A stretch of 64,000 nt of DNA from Haloterrigena salifodinae (GTDB lineage Archaea; Halobacteriota; Halobacteria; Halobacteriales; Natrialbaceae): NCBI RefSeq assembly GCF_003977755.1, contig NZ_RQWN01000006.1:124001-188000 (forward strand). The letters run 5' to 3'. This document shows positions 7,895 through 16,969 of this stretch, in pieces. Within the stretch, counting starts at the first letter, position 1, and each line of letters opens with the position of its first letter. The notes beneath the pieces are model-generated. The model was not told where the DNA came from. It saw nothing but the letters and a program-made list of their open reading frames with translations, and did no database searches. The translations under genes and the position numbers were made by a program.

Positions 7895-9709
7895 TTAGCC
7901 GATGTACTCCATGCTCGCCTCGTCCGTCTTGGGGATGAGGTACAGCGCGTCCTCGGTCCCATCGATGATGCCGTCGGGCGCGTCGAGTTCCCAGTTGTCG
8001 GCGTTGTAGGCACCGGCGTCGGGCTGGAACATCACTTCCATCTGCGGAACCGTCTGGTTCCACCACCACATCAGTTCCTTGTGGAACTGGTCGTCGTCGG
8101 TGACCTGCCACTCCCGGATGTGCTCCTCGACGTTGATCGTCTTCGTTCCCTCGGAGCCGTCGGGGTCGCCGACGGGCATCGGGATTTCCGCTTCGGGTTC
8201 GAAGTGCGAGATCGACTGGACCCAGTTCGGCACGAGGTCCAGCGCCCACAGCGCGCGGATCCCGTTCGCGGACGAACCGTCGGGCATCATGTCGTACTCG
8301 CCGTTCTGTCGGCGCTCGTCGAACGTCGCGTCGTCGACCTGCTCCTGGTTCGTCTTGATACCGAACTCATTCAGATTGTCCTTGAGAACGCCGAAGTCCT
8401 TCCGCTCGGAGCCGTTCATGATATTGATCTCGAACTCCTCGCCGTCCGGCGTGTACCACTGTCCGTCCTCGAGCGTGTAGCCCTCCTCCTCGAGGAGTTC
8501 GGCGGCGCGTTCGGTGTCGTTCTGGCCGTACTTGGTGAAATCCTGGACCCAGTCTGCGGCGTCGTGGGTACCGCTGTCCAGCACGTTGCCGGGGACGCGA
8601 CACGGCGCCCAGTCGAACATCCGATTGACGCCCTCGAGGACCTGGGTGACCTGCTGACGGTCGAAGACGTGACAGACCGCCTTGCGCACGTTCGCACTCG
8701 AGAACGGCGTGTCGTAGGAGACGTCGTGCCCGCAGTTGAACGTGAACAGCTTGTTCGTCGAGAAGCTCTCCTTGATGAGCGTGTGTCCCTCGGGGAGTTG
8801 GCTCTTGACGTCGTCCTCGACCGGGAACTGGGTGTGCGCGGCGTCGACCTCGCCGTTGGCGTAGGGCTGGGTCGGGTTGTTGTTCTCGTAGAGGTGGAAC
8901 GAGTACTCGCTGAAGTTGATGTTGTCGGCGTTCGGGTGATCTTCGTACTTCTCGAAGACCATCACGTTGTCCCCGATGTCGGCGACCTGGAACGGACCGT
9001 TCCCGTTCGCGTCCTCGAGCAGCGGGTACGATTTCGTCGTGAGTTCCTCGAGGATGGAATCCATCTCGGAGTCGTCGGCCTCCATGAGCTGGCTGTGCCA
9101 CTCGCTCCACTGGTCGTCGGAGGAGTTGGTGAAGATGCCGCGACTCTCGTCACCGACGAGGTCGGCGGTGGCGTTCTGGACTGCGACCGTCTCCGAGAGC
9201 GGGTCATAGAGATTGATCCGCGCCGTGTACTCGTCGGGCGCCTCGGCGGACTCGAGGAACTGGTGTGGTCGCTCGCCATCCTCGGCCTGGTACTCGAGAA
9301 TCGCGAGGGACATCTGCAGCTGCATGACCCAGTCCTCGGCGGTGAGGTCGTCGCCGTTGTGCCAGGTCCAATCCTCGCTGAACGTCATCTCCAGCGTGGT
9401 GTCGTCGGCCATCTCCCAGTCGGTCGCGATCAGCGGATAGACCGCGTCCTCCGCCGGGCTGTACATCACGGGCCGGTCGAAGATGAGCGCCCCCGGATGC
9501 CACGTCCCGCGCTGGGTCGGCTTGTAGGGGTTGCAGTGACGCTGCGATGGCAGCGTCCCGCTCGTCTCCGCGTCGAACACTCGGAATCGATCTGTGCTAC
9601 CGCTCCCACCCAGACATCCGGCAACGAGGGCTGTACCCCCCACAGCGCTGTATTTCAGGACATCTCGCCGGCTAGGACCGCTGTTCCGCCAGTTGTTACC
9701 CTCTGGCAT
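7895..9709 (-). CDS. Dpp/Opp-type solute-binding lipoprotein, copy 1
   Basis: A 604-residue substrate-binding protein of the SBP_bac_5 family, anchored outside the membrane. The N-terminus has a twin-arginine motif (SRRDVLKYSAVGG) and lipobox LVAGC. The body carries the large bilobed domain with segments such as ANVRKAVCHVFDRQQV. It is one of three tandem paralogues of exactly the same length (the others at 9952 and 12017) and is closest to the permease genes. A TATA box at 9730-9742 gives a leaderless start, and a perfect inverted repeat abuts it. Ligand unknown; an oligogalacturonide is suggested by the surrounding pectinases. Confidence 0.9.
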   Translation of the reverse strand: MPEGNNWRNSGPSRRDVLKYSAVGGTALVAGCLGGSGSTDRFRVFDAETSGTLPSQRHCNPYKPTQRGTWHPGALIFDRPVMYSPAEDAVYPLIATDWEMADDTTLEMTFSEDWTWHNGDDLTAEDWVMQLQMSLAILEYQAEDGERPHQFLESAEAPDEYTARINLYDPLSETVAVQNATADLVGDESRGIFTNSSDDQWSEWHSQLMEADDSEMDSILEELTTKSYPLLEDANGNGPFQVADIGDNVMVFEKYEDHPNADNINFSEYSFHLYENNNPTQPYANGEVDAAHTQFPVEDDVKSQLPEGHTLIKESFSTNKLFTFNCGHDVSYDTPFSSANVRKAVCHVFDRQQVTQVLEGVNRMFDWAPCRVPGNVLDSGTHDAADWVQDFTKYGQNDTERAAELLEEEGYTLEDGQWYTPDGEEFEINIMNGSERKDFGVLKDNLNEFGIKTNQEQVDDATFDERRQNGEYDMMPDGSSANGIRALWALDLVPNWVQSISHFEPEAEIPMPVGDPDGSEGTKTINVEEHIREWQVTDDDQFHKELMWWWNQTVPQMEVMFQPDAGAYNADNWELDAPDGIIDGTEDALYLIPKTDEASMEYIG

Positions 9710-9729
9710 ACTCCCTAGTCATAGAAGGC

Positions 9730-9757
9730 GATATATATAATTAACCATTAGATGGTT
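9730..9757 (-). promoter_or_regulatory. Promoter and inverted repeat before binding-protein copy 1
   Basis: The minus strand carries an AT-rich TTATATATAT box centred about 26 nt before the ATG at 9709. Directly upstream, at 9743-9757, is the perfect inverted repeat AACCAT-TAG-ATGGTT, which covers the position of the TFB recognition element. This placement suits a repressor or activator operator. Confidence 0.5.
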
Positions 9758-9951
9758 TCCAGCGGCTGACGGGCCAGTTTATCACGCGCTCGATCGCTGC
9801 GGTCCGTCAGCGATCCAGACACGTTCGGAGCCGGAACCGACCTGTCGTCCGGCGTCCTTCGAACGAATTCGCGACGACGGGGACGGAGTCACCCCTGAAA
9901 CCAAGCCGTCGATAGCGATGGGTCGACGAAGGATCGGGCGACGGACCCCGA

Positions 9952-11766
9952 TCAGCCCGTGTACTCCATCGTCGCCTCGTCCATCTTCGGGATGAGGTAC
10001 AGCGCGTCCTCGGTCCCGTCGATGATGCCGTCGGGCGCGTCGAGTTCCCAGTTGTTGGCGTTGTAGGCGCCGGCGTCGGGTTGATACATCGTTTCCATCT
10101 GCGGAACCGTCTGGTTCCACCACCACATCAGCTCCTTGTGGTACTGATCATCGTCGGTGATCTGCCACTCCCGGATGTGCTCCTCGACGTTGATTGTCTT
10201 CGTCCCGCTCGAGCCCTCGGGATCGCCGACAGGCATCGGAATCTCCGCTTCGGGATCGAAGTGCGTGATCTGCTGGAGCCAGCCCGGCACCAGATCCAGC
10301 GCCCACATCGCCCGGACCCCGTTGGCCGAGGAGCCGTCGGGCATCATGTCGTACTCGCCGTTCTGCCGGCGCTCGGAGAGCGTCGCGTCATCGACCTCCT
10401 CCTGGTTCGTCGCGATGCCGAACTCGTTCAGATTGTCCTTGAGAACGCCGAACTCCTTCCGTTTGGTTCCGCCCAGGACGTCGATCTCGAACCGGTCACC
10501 GTCCGGCGTGTACCACTCGCCGCCGTCGCGCTCGAATCCCTCCCGTTCGAGGAGTTCGGCGGCGCGTTCGGTGTCGTTCTGGCCGTACTCGGTGAAGTCC
10601 TGGATCCACTCCGCGGCGTCGTGAGAACCGCTGTCCAGCACGTTGCCGGGGACGCGACACGACGGCCAGTCGAACATCCGATTGACACCCTCGAGGACCT
10701 GGGTGACCTGGTCGCGGTCGAAGACGTGACAGACCGCCTTGCGCACGTTCGCACTCGAGAGGGGCGTGTCGTAGGAGACGTCGTGCCCGCAGTTGAACGA
10801 GAACAGCTTGTTCGTCGAGAAGCTCTCCTTGATGAGCGTGTGTCCCTCGGGGAGTTGGCTCTTGACGTCGTCCTCGACGGGGAACTGCGTGTGTGCGGCG
10901 TCGACCTCGTCGTTGGCGTACGGCTGGGTCGGGTTGTTGTTCTCGTAGAGGTGCATTGAGTACTCGCTGAAGTTGATGTTGTCGGCGTTCGGATGGTCCT
11001 CGTACTTCTCGAAGACCATCACGTTGTCACCGATATCGGCGACCTGGAACGGACCGTTCCCGACCGCGTCCTCGAGCAGCGGGTACGATTTCGTCGTGAG
11101 TTCCTCGAGAAGGGTCTCCATCTCGGAGTCGTCGGCCTCCGTGACCTGGCTGTGCCATTCGCTCCACTGGTCGTCGTCGTGTTTGGTGAAGACCCCGCGA
11201 CTCTCGTCGCCGACGAAATCGGCGATAGCGTTCTGAACCGCGACCGTCTCTGAGAGCGGGTCGTAGAGATTGATCCGCGCCGTGTACTCGTCGGGCGCCT
11301 CGGCAGACTCGAGGAACTGGTGCGGTCGCTCCCCGTCTTCGGCCTGGTACTCGAGAATTGCAAGCGCCATCTGCAGTTGCATGACCCAGTCGTCGGCGAC
11401 GAGTTGATCGCCGTTGTGCCAAGTCCAATCCTCGCTGAACGTGAACTCCAGCGTGGTGTCGTCGGTCATCTCCCAGTCGGTTGCAACGAGGGGATAGACC
11501 TCGTCTTTCGCCGGACTGTGGATAGCGGGGCGGTCGAAGATGAGCGCCCCCGGATGCCACGTCCCGCGTTGGGACGGGTTGAAGGGGTTGCAGTGACGCT
11601 CCGACGGCAGCGTCCCGCTCGACTGCGGGTCGAAGACGCGGAACCGATCCGTGCTACTGCTCCCGCCGAGACAGCCGGCAACGAGGGCCGTTCCACCCGC
11701 AGCGCTGTACTTGAGCACGTCTCGTCGATTCTGATCGCTACTCCACCAGCTGTTACCTTCCAGCAT
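9952..11766 (-). CDS. Dpp/Opp-type solute-binding lipoprotein, copy 2
   Basis: Second of the three 604-residue binding proteins, with a Tat motif (NRRDVLKYSAAGG), lipobox LVAGC and the linker GGSSSTDRFRVFDPQ. It is highly similar to copies 1 and 3 along its whole length, and the start ATG follows an AATATATG box (minus strand, near 11790-11800). Differences from copy 1 cluster in the second half (for example EREGFERDGGEWYTPDG and GGTKRKEFG), where ligand contacts would be expected to vary. About 240 bp separate it from each neighbour, so each copy can have its own promoter. Confidence 0.9.
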   Translation of the reverse strand: MLEGNSWWSSDQNRRDVLKYSAAGGTALVAGCLGGSSSTDRFRVFDPQSSGTLPSERHCNPFNPSQRGTWHPGALIFDRPAIHSPAKDEVYPLVATDWEMTDDTTLEFTFSEDWTWHNGDQLVADDWVMQLQMALAILEYQAEDGERPHQFLESAEAPDEYTARINLYDPLSETVAVQNAIADFVGDESRGVFTKHDDDQWSEWHSQVTEADDSEMETLLEELTTKSYPLLEDAVGNGPFQVADIGDNVMVFEKYEDHPNADNINFSEYSMHLYENNNPTQPYANDEVDAAHTQFPVEDDVKSQLPEGHTLIKESFSTNKLFSFNCGHDVSYDTPLSSANVRKAVCHVFDRDQVTQVLEGVNRMFDWPSCRVPGNVLDSGSHDAAEWIQDFTEYGQNDTERAAELLEREGFERDGGEWYTPDGDRFEIDVLGGTKRKEFGVLKDNLNEFGIATNQEEVDDATLSERRQNGEYDMMPDGSSANGVRAMWALDLVPGWLQQITHFDPEAEIPMPVGDPEGSSGTKTINVEEHIREWQITDDDQYHKELMWWWNQTVPQMETMYQPDAGAYNANNWELDAPDGIIDGTEDALYLIPKMDEATMEYTG

Positions 11767-12016
11767 ACTCGATAGCCATAGCAGTCAGGACACATATATT
11801 CAATGATTATTTTCAGTGATAGATGGCCGGTTCAGCAGCCGGTCGTCCGATACTGTCCGGTAGCACCCGTACTCGTCCGAAGAGAGACCGAACTGCTGGC
11901 CTGCGCGGAGTCGAACGGGTTCGAATCGGAGGAGTGTGGGTCGACTCGAAACTGCGACCGATGCGCCGACTGCGGCGGTCCGACGGGATTGTCACTCGAG
12001 TCGGCGAACGCCGAAA

Positions 12017-13831
12017 TCAGCCCGTGTACTCCATCGTCGCCTCGTTCGTCTTGGTGACGAGATAGAGCGCGTCGTCGACGCCGTGGACGATGCCGTCCGG
12101 GCCGTCGATCGTCCAGTTGTCGCCGTTGTAGGCGCCGGCGTCGGGCTGGAACATCGCCTCCATCTGTGGAACCGTCTGGTTCCACCACCACAGCAGTTCC
12201 CTGTGGTACTGGTCGTCGTCGGTGATCTGCCACTCCCGAATGTGCTCCTCGACGTTGATTGTCTTCGTCCCCTCGGAGCCGTCGGGGTCGCCGACGGGCA
12301 TCGGGATTTCCGCTTCGGGATCGAAGTGCGTGATCTGCTGGAGCCAGCCCGGCACCAGATCCAGCGCCCACATCGCCCGGACGCCGTTGGCCGACGACGT
12401 ATCGGGCATCATGTCGTACTCGCCGGCATGGCGACGTTCGTCGAACGTCGCGTCGTCGACCTGCTCCTGGTTCGTCGCGATGCCGAACTCGTTCAGATTG
12501 TCCTTGAGAACGCCGATGTGCTTCTGCTTGGAGCCGTTCATGATGTCGATCTCGAAGCGCTCGCCGTTGGGCGTATACCACTCGCCGTCTTCGAGGGTAT
12601 ACCCCTCCTCCTCGAGGAGTTCGGCGGCGCGTTCGGTGTCGTTCTGGCCGTACTCGGTGAAGTCCTGAATCCACTCCGCGGCGTCGTGGGAACCGTCCTC
12701 CAGCGTAGTTCCCGGAACGCGACACGGCGGCCAGTCGAACACCTGATTGACGCCCTCGAGGACCGAGACGACCTGCTGACGATCGAAGACGTGACAGACC
12801 GCCTTGCGCACGTTCGCGCTCGAGAACGGCGTGTCGTAGGAGACGTCGTGCCCGCAGTTGAAGGTAAGCAACTTGTTAGTCGACAGGTTTTCCCTGACGA
12901 GCGTGTGCCCGTCGGGGAGTTGGCTCTTGACGTCGTCCTTCACGGGAAACTCGTTGTGTGCGCCGTCGACCTCGCCGTTGACGTACGGCTGGGTGGGGAT
13001 GTCGTTCTCGTAGAGGTGGATCGAGAACTCGCTGAAGTTGATGTTGTCGGCGTTCGGATGGTCCTCGTACTTCTCGAAGACCATGACGTTGTCCCCGATG
13101 TCGGCGACCTGGAACGGACCGTTCCCCACTACGTCTTCGACCATCGGATACGACTCCGACGTGAGTTCGCCGACGAGGGCCTCCATTTCGGAGTCGTCGG
13201 CCTCCATGAGCTGGCTGTGCCACTCGCTCCACTGGTCGTCGTCGTGTTTGGTGAAGATCCCGCGAGCCTCGTCGCCGAGGATGGCGGCGGTGGCGTTCTG
13301 GACCGCGACCGTCTCCGAGAGCGGATCGTGGAGGCTGACCCGCGCCGTCTGCTCGTCGGGCGCCTCGACGGACTCGAGGAACTGGTGCGGTCGCTCGCCA
13401 TCCTCGGCCTGAAACTCCAGCATTGCGAGCGCCATCTGCAGTTGCATGACCCAGTCGTCGGCGACGAGCTGATCGCCGTTGTGCCAGGTCCACTCGTCGC
13501 TGAACGTAAACTCCAGCGTGGTGTCGTCGGCCATCTCCCAGTCGGTCGCGATCAGCGGATAGACTTCGACCTCCGCCGGACTGTATATCACGGGGCGGTC
13601 GTGGATGAGCGCCCCCGGATGCCACGTCCCACGTTGGGTCGGATTGAACGGGTTGCAGTGACGCTGGGACGGGAGCGTCCCGCTCGTCTCCGGGTCGAAG
13701 ACGCGGAACCGATCCGTGCTACTGCTCCCGCCGAGGCAGCCGGCGGCGAGCGCTGCGCCGCCCGCGGCGCCGTATTTGAGGACGTCTCGTCGATAGGGTC
13801 CACTGTCTTGCGAATTGTTATCTTGCACCAC
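12017..13831 (-). CDS. Dpp/Opp-type solute-binding lipoprotein, copy 3
   Basis: Third and most upstream of the 604-residue SBP_bac_5 paralogues. Tat signal YRRDVLKYGAAGG and lipobox LAAGC are present. The start is GTG (13831, or the next GTG at 13828); no in-frame ATG fits, unlike the other two copies. A TATAAAT-like box lies near 13850-13862 on the minus strand, about 25 nt ahead. Local sequence differs from copies 1 and 2 in several internal stretches (for example VEDVVGNGPF, NDIPTQPYVNGEVDGAH, VSVLEGVNQVFDW), suggesting an altered ligand range. Confidence 0.88.
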   Translation of the reverse strand: MVQDNNSQDSGPYRRDVLKYGAAGGAALAAGCLGGSSSTDRFRVFDPETSGTLPSQRHCNPFNPTQRGTWHPGALIHDRPVIYSPAEVEVYPLIATDWEMADDTTLEFTFSDEWTWHNGDQLVADDWVMQLQMALAMLEFQAEDGERPHQFLESVEAPDEQTARVSLHDPLSETVAVQNATAAILGDEARGIFTKHDDDQWSEWHSQLMEADDSEMEALVGELTSESYPMVEDVVGNGPFQVADIGDNVMVFEKYEDHPNADNINFSEFSIHLYENDIPTQPYVNGEVDGAHNEFPVKDDVKSQLPDGHTLVRENLSTNKLLTFNCGHDVSYDTPFSSANVRKAVCHVFDRQQVVSVLEGVNQVFDWPPCRVPGTTLEDGSHDAAEWIQDFTEYGQNDTERAAELLEEEGYTLEDGEWYTPNGERFEIDIMNGSKQKHIGVLKDNLNEFGIATNQEQVDDATFDERRHAGEYDMMPDTSSANGVRAMWALDLVPGWLQQITHFDPEAEIPMPVGDPDGSEGTKTINVEEHIREWQITDDDQYHRELLWWWNQTVPQMEAMFQPDAGAYNGDNWTIDGPDGIVHGVDDALYLVTKTNEATMEYTG

Positions 13832-14036
13832 GAGCAGCAGTTACACGAAGCTCTATTTATAATTTAGTGACGGAGGCGATCGCGACGCGAATAGCCTCGC
13901 GGTGACTCGCCAACGCGGACGCTGTCGCGGCGTCACTACCGAAGCGGATCGGTCCGGGACGACGATCGACAGCCCGTCGGATCGCGAACGGTGTGACAAA
14001 CGTTTTATCGACGTTCCGAGACGAGTACGATATCGC

Positions 14037-14801
14037 ATGGACGACAGTACCGTCATCGTCACCGGCTCGAGCAAGGGGATCGGCAAGGCACTCGCGGAGC
14101 GTTTCGCCGCGGAGGGCGCGAACGTCGTCGTGAACTCCCGAGACGGCGCCCGCGCCGAGGCCGTCGCCGAGGAGATCGTCGCCGACGGCGGGACCGCCGC
14201 GGGGATCGAAGCGGACGTCAGCGACCGCGACGAGGTGCAGGCCCTCGTCGACGGCGCCGTCGATGCGTTCGGCTCGCTCGACGTCATGGTGAACAACGCC
14301 GGGAACACGGTGATCGCCCCCGCGCTCGAGATGGATCCCGACGACTGGCGGAACGTGATCGAAGTGAACCTGACCGGCGTCTTCTTCGGGATGCAAGCCG
14401 CGGGCCAGCGAATGGTCGAACAGGGGACTGGCGGACAGATCGTCAACATCAGCAGCATGATCGGCCAGCAGGGGTTCGCACAGCGGGCCCCCTACTGCGC
14501 CTCGAAGGCCGGCGTGGACAATCTGACCAGGGTCTTCGCGACCGAACTGGCGGACCACGACATCCAGGTGAACGCGCTCGCGCCGGGGTTCATCCGCACG
14601 GACATCACCGAACAGACCCAGGACGCGGCCGGCTACACCGACGAGGACGTGCATCGACGGGCGCCCCTCGGCCGGTTCGGAACGATGGAAGAGGTCGCGA
14701 ACTGCGTTCGCTTCCTCGCCGCCGGCGACCACTACATCACCGGCGAGGTCCTCCGCGCCGACGGCGGCTGGATGGCCGACGCCTGGGGTCCCGACGAGTA
14801 A
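14037..14801 (+). CDS. Short-chain dehydrogenase/reductase (SDR)
   Basis: A 254-residue classical SDR. It has the NAD(P)-binding TGSSKGIGKA motif near residues 9-18, the NNAG segment, the catalytic Ser-Tyr-Lys set (NISSM..., YCASK) and the C-terminal ADGGW ending. The ATG at 14037 was chosen because the glycine motif then sits at the usual place; the frame upstream is unlikely coding. It stands alone on the plus strand between the importer and the minus-strand esterase. Members of this group oxidise or reduce sugar acids (gluconate 5-dehydrogenase, KduD) among many others; in this locus a keto-deoxy-sugar acid substrate is plausible but not shown. Confidence 0.85.
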   Translation: MDDSTVIVTGSSKGIGKALAERFAAEGANVVVNSRDGARAEAVAEEIVADGGTAAGIEADVSDRDEVQALVDGAVDAFGSLDVMVNNAGNTVIAPALEMDPDDWRNVIEVNLTGVFFGMQAAGQRMVEQGTGGQIVNISSMIGQQGFAQRAPYCASKAGVDNLTRVFATELADHDIQVNALAPGFIRTDITEQTQDAAGYTDEDVHRRAPLGRFGTMEEVANCVRFLAAGDHYITGEVLRADGGWMADAWGPDE

Positions 14802-14938
14802 CGCTCGCGTCTCGAACTGCGCGCTCGACTCCGCGAGCGGCGTCGGAATCGTTGCTTCGGTCACTCGGCGTTGCGAGTACGGCTCGCTAGTAACTCGAAG
14901 ACGACTCGAGGATGACTCGAGCGGTCAGAACGGACCGC

Positions 14939-15631
14939 TCACCGATCGGCCGGGACGACGCGGGAAGCCAACTCGTGGTTCAGTTCTTCGATCCCGTCGA
15001 GGATCAGTTCGGCCATCCGTCGAGCCCCGTACTCGCTGAAGTGCGTGTCGTCGGTCGCGCCGTCGGGGTAGTTGGGGTGTTCGCCCGGCGACAGGTGAAG
15101 GTAGAGGGATTTCGACGCCTCGGGACCCAGCTCGCCCAGGAGCGACCGACTCCGCTCGTCCGCGTCGATAAGCGGCACGTCCCGATCGCGCGCGACCTCC
15201 CGGGTTAGCTCCGAATAGGTCTGATGCGTGTCTTTCGGGATCCCCGATTCGTCGAAGTCACGGCGCGCGATGGACGTGAGCAACACCGGCGATGCCCCGC
15301 ACTCGCGCGTCTCTTCGACGAACGTCTCGAGGTTGGCCGTGAACTCCGCCTCGGCCGTGTACTGCTCTTTCGAGGGGACCTCGTCGTTGTGGCCGAACTG
15401 GACGAACACGTAATGGGTCTCGGCCAGGTCGCGGACGACCGGCTCCCAACGGCCCTCCTCGAGGAAGGTGCGCGTGCTGCGCCCGTTGCGGGCGTGGTTC
15501 GCCACCGTTACCGACTCGTCGAAGCGGTCGGCGAACGGCGTCCCCCAGCCCGTTTCAGGGCGAGCGCTCGCCTCTTTCTCGGCTATGGTGGAATCCCCGA
15601 TCAGGTGGACGGTGATCTGCTCGGACGACAT
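14939..15631 (-). CDS. Rhamnogalacturonan acetylesterase-like SGNH/GDSL esterase
   Basis: A 230-residue SGNH hydrolase. Block I is IGDSTI with Ser about 14, block II has NGRST, block III FGHNDE, and the catalytic DxxH is DDTHFSEYG near the end. This arrangement, especially GDSTI and the short length, matches CE12 rhamnogalacturonan acetylesterases, which remove O-acetyl groups from pectin backbone galacturonate. No signal peptide is visible, so it may act on imported oligosaccharides. It is close to pectate lyases and a methylesterase. A generic carbohydrate esterase remains possible. Confidence 0.82.
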   Translation of the reverse strand: MSSEQITVHLIGDSTIAEKEASARPETGWGTPFADRFDESVTVANHARNGRSTRTFLEEGRWEPVVRDLAETHYVFVQFGHNDEVPSKEQYTAEAEFTANLETFVEETRECGASPVLLTSIARRDFDESGIPKDTHQTYSELTREVARDRDVPLIDADERSRSLLGELGPEASKSLYLHLSPGEHPNYPDGATDDTHFSEYGARRMAELILDGIEELNHELASRVVPADR

Positions 15632-15837
15632 TCAGGTACTGGTAATCGGGTTGAAATATATAAACATTGGTACTGACTGATCTATCCCGTCGCACCACGA
15701 CGAGCGAGGAATCACGCCCTGATGGGCAGCTAGAGCCGTTGGCGGGACTCGCGGGACGAAGAATCCAGTGCGGACGCCGCCCGCGACGGACGGCGACGAG
15801 ACGGGACGGCTCGGAAAGAACCGTTCGACGGAGCCGA

Positions 15838-16824
15838 CTAGTTGAACTCGGGGATGACCTCCTCGCCGAACAGGCGGATCTGATCCTCGACGAGGTCCTT
15901 GGGCATGCCGGAGTGGTGGAAGCGCAGAGTGAGTTCGTTCAGGGGGAACCGCTCCTGAATGGCTTCGATCTGCTCGACGATCTGCTCGGGGGTCCCGTAG
16001 ATGAAGCGGTCGTCTGCGAGTTCCTCGAAATCCTCGACGCTGTCGGCGTTCATCAGCGGATGGGAGAACTCGCCGCCGTACTCATCGAGGTAGGTCGTGT
16101 GGAGGTACTCCTTGCGCTCCATGACCTCGTCTTCGGTCTCGGCGATGACCGCCTCGCGCATCAGCGGGTGGGACATCCCCTCCCAGTCCTGGTCGGTCTC
16201 TGCGACGCGTTCTTTCTGGAGTTCCTTGCGGTCCTCGACGGTGGCGAGGTCGGCGACGACGCCGGGCACCCACGCGTCGGAGAACTTCACGGAGCGGCCG
16301 ATCTGCTTGTCGCCCCAGCCGCCGATCCAGACTTCGGGTCGGGGCTGCTGGACCGTATCGGGGAGCGGCTGCCAGTCTTCGACCGAGAAGAACGGACAGT
16401 CGTAGGAGATGGGGCCGTCGGACTCGAAGAACTCCTTGATGAACTGGACGCCCTCGATCATCCGACCCGCGCGCTCGTCCATCGGGACGTCGAACGCTTC
16501 GAACTCCTCCTCGACGTAGCCGAGCCCGACGCCCAGGGTCAGCCGGCCGTCGGAGATGTTATCGAGCATCGCCGCGCGCTGGGCGACCTCGACTGGCTTG
16601 TACAACGGCAGGATCAGCACGCTCGTCACGAGCTCGAGGTCCTCGGTTCCCTCCGCGATGCTGGTCAGGCGCGTCAGCGGCGCGGGCCAGTAGTTGTCGC
16701 CCTCCGTCGCCTGGTGATCGTTGACCCAACAGGTCTCGAATCCGACCGCTTCGGCCACCTGGCACTGTTCGACGACGCCCGTCCATCGACTTCCGCCTTC
16801 GATGGGGAAAATCCCGAATTTCAT
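15838..16824 (-). CDS. LLM-class (luciferase-like) oxidoreductase
   Basis: A 328-residue TIM-barrel protein of the bacterial luciferase-like family, which in haloarchaea often uses coenzyme F420. Visible features are the start MKFGIFPIEGG, the segments VAEAVGFETCWVNDHQ and ERAGRMIEG, and the C-terminal GTPEQIVEQIEAI typical of these enzymes. It is a single gene with about 150-200 bp of non-coding DNA on either side. Its substrate cannot be told from sequence and its link to sugar metabolism is only positional. Confidence 0.8.
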   Translation of the reverse strand: MKFGIFPIEGGSRWTGVVEQCQVAEAVGFETCWVNDHQATEGDNYWPAPLTRLTSIAEGTEDLELVTSVLILPLYKPVEVAQRAAMLDNISDGRLTLGVGLGYVEEEFEAFDVPMDERAGRMIEGVQFIKEFFESDGPISYDCPFFSVEDWQPLPDTVQQPRPEVWIGGWGDKQIGRSVKFSDAWVPGVVADLATVEDRKELQKERVAETDQDWEGMSHPLMREAVIAETEDEVMERKEYLHTTYLDEYGGEFSHPLMNADSVEDFEELADDRFIYGTPEQIVEQIEAIQERFPLNELTLRFHHSGMPKDLVEDQIRLFGEEVIPEFN

Positions 16825-16969
16825 GCGTTACAAGAATACAGTGCGGTCAGCTACTATATACATTTTCTGTTGCTTACCTTCCGCGCGGCTGTCCAGTTTT
16901 TGAAAACGGTGTTCGGTTCAAGACAACTCTGCCCCGTCACGAGTTGACCGACCCGGTGGCCGCGGTCAG

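Noticed and set aside
7895-13831. The three binding-protein genes as an assembly artefact
   Set aside because: The copies differ at many positions, use different start codons and have unrelated intergenic DNA, so they are true paralogues.
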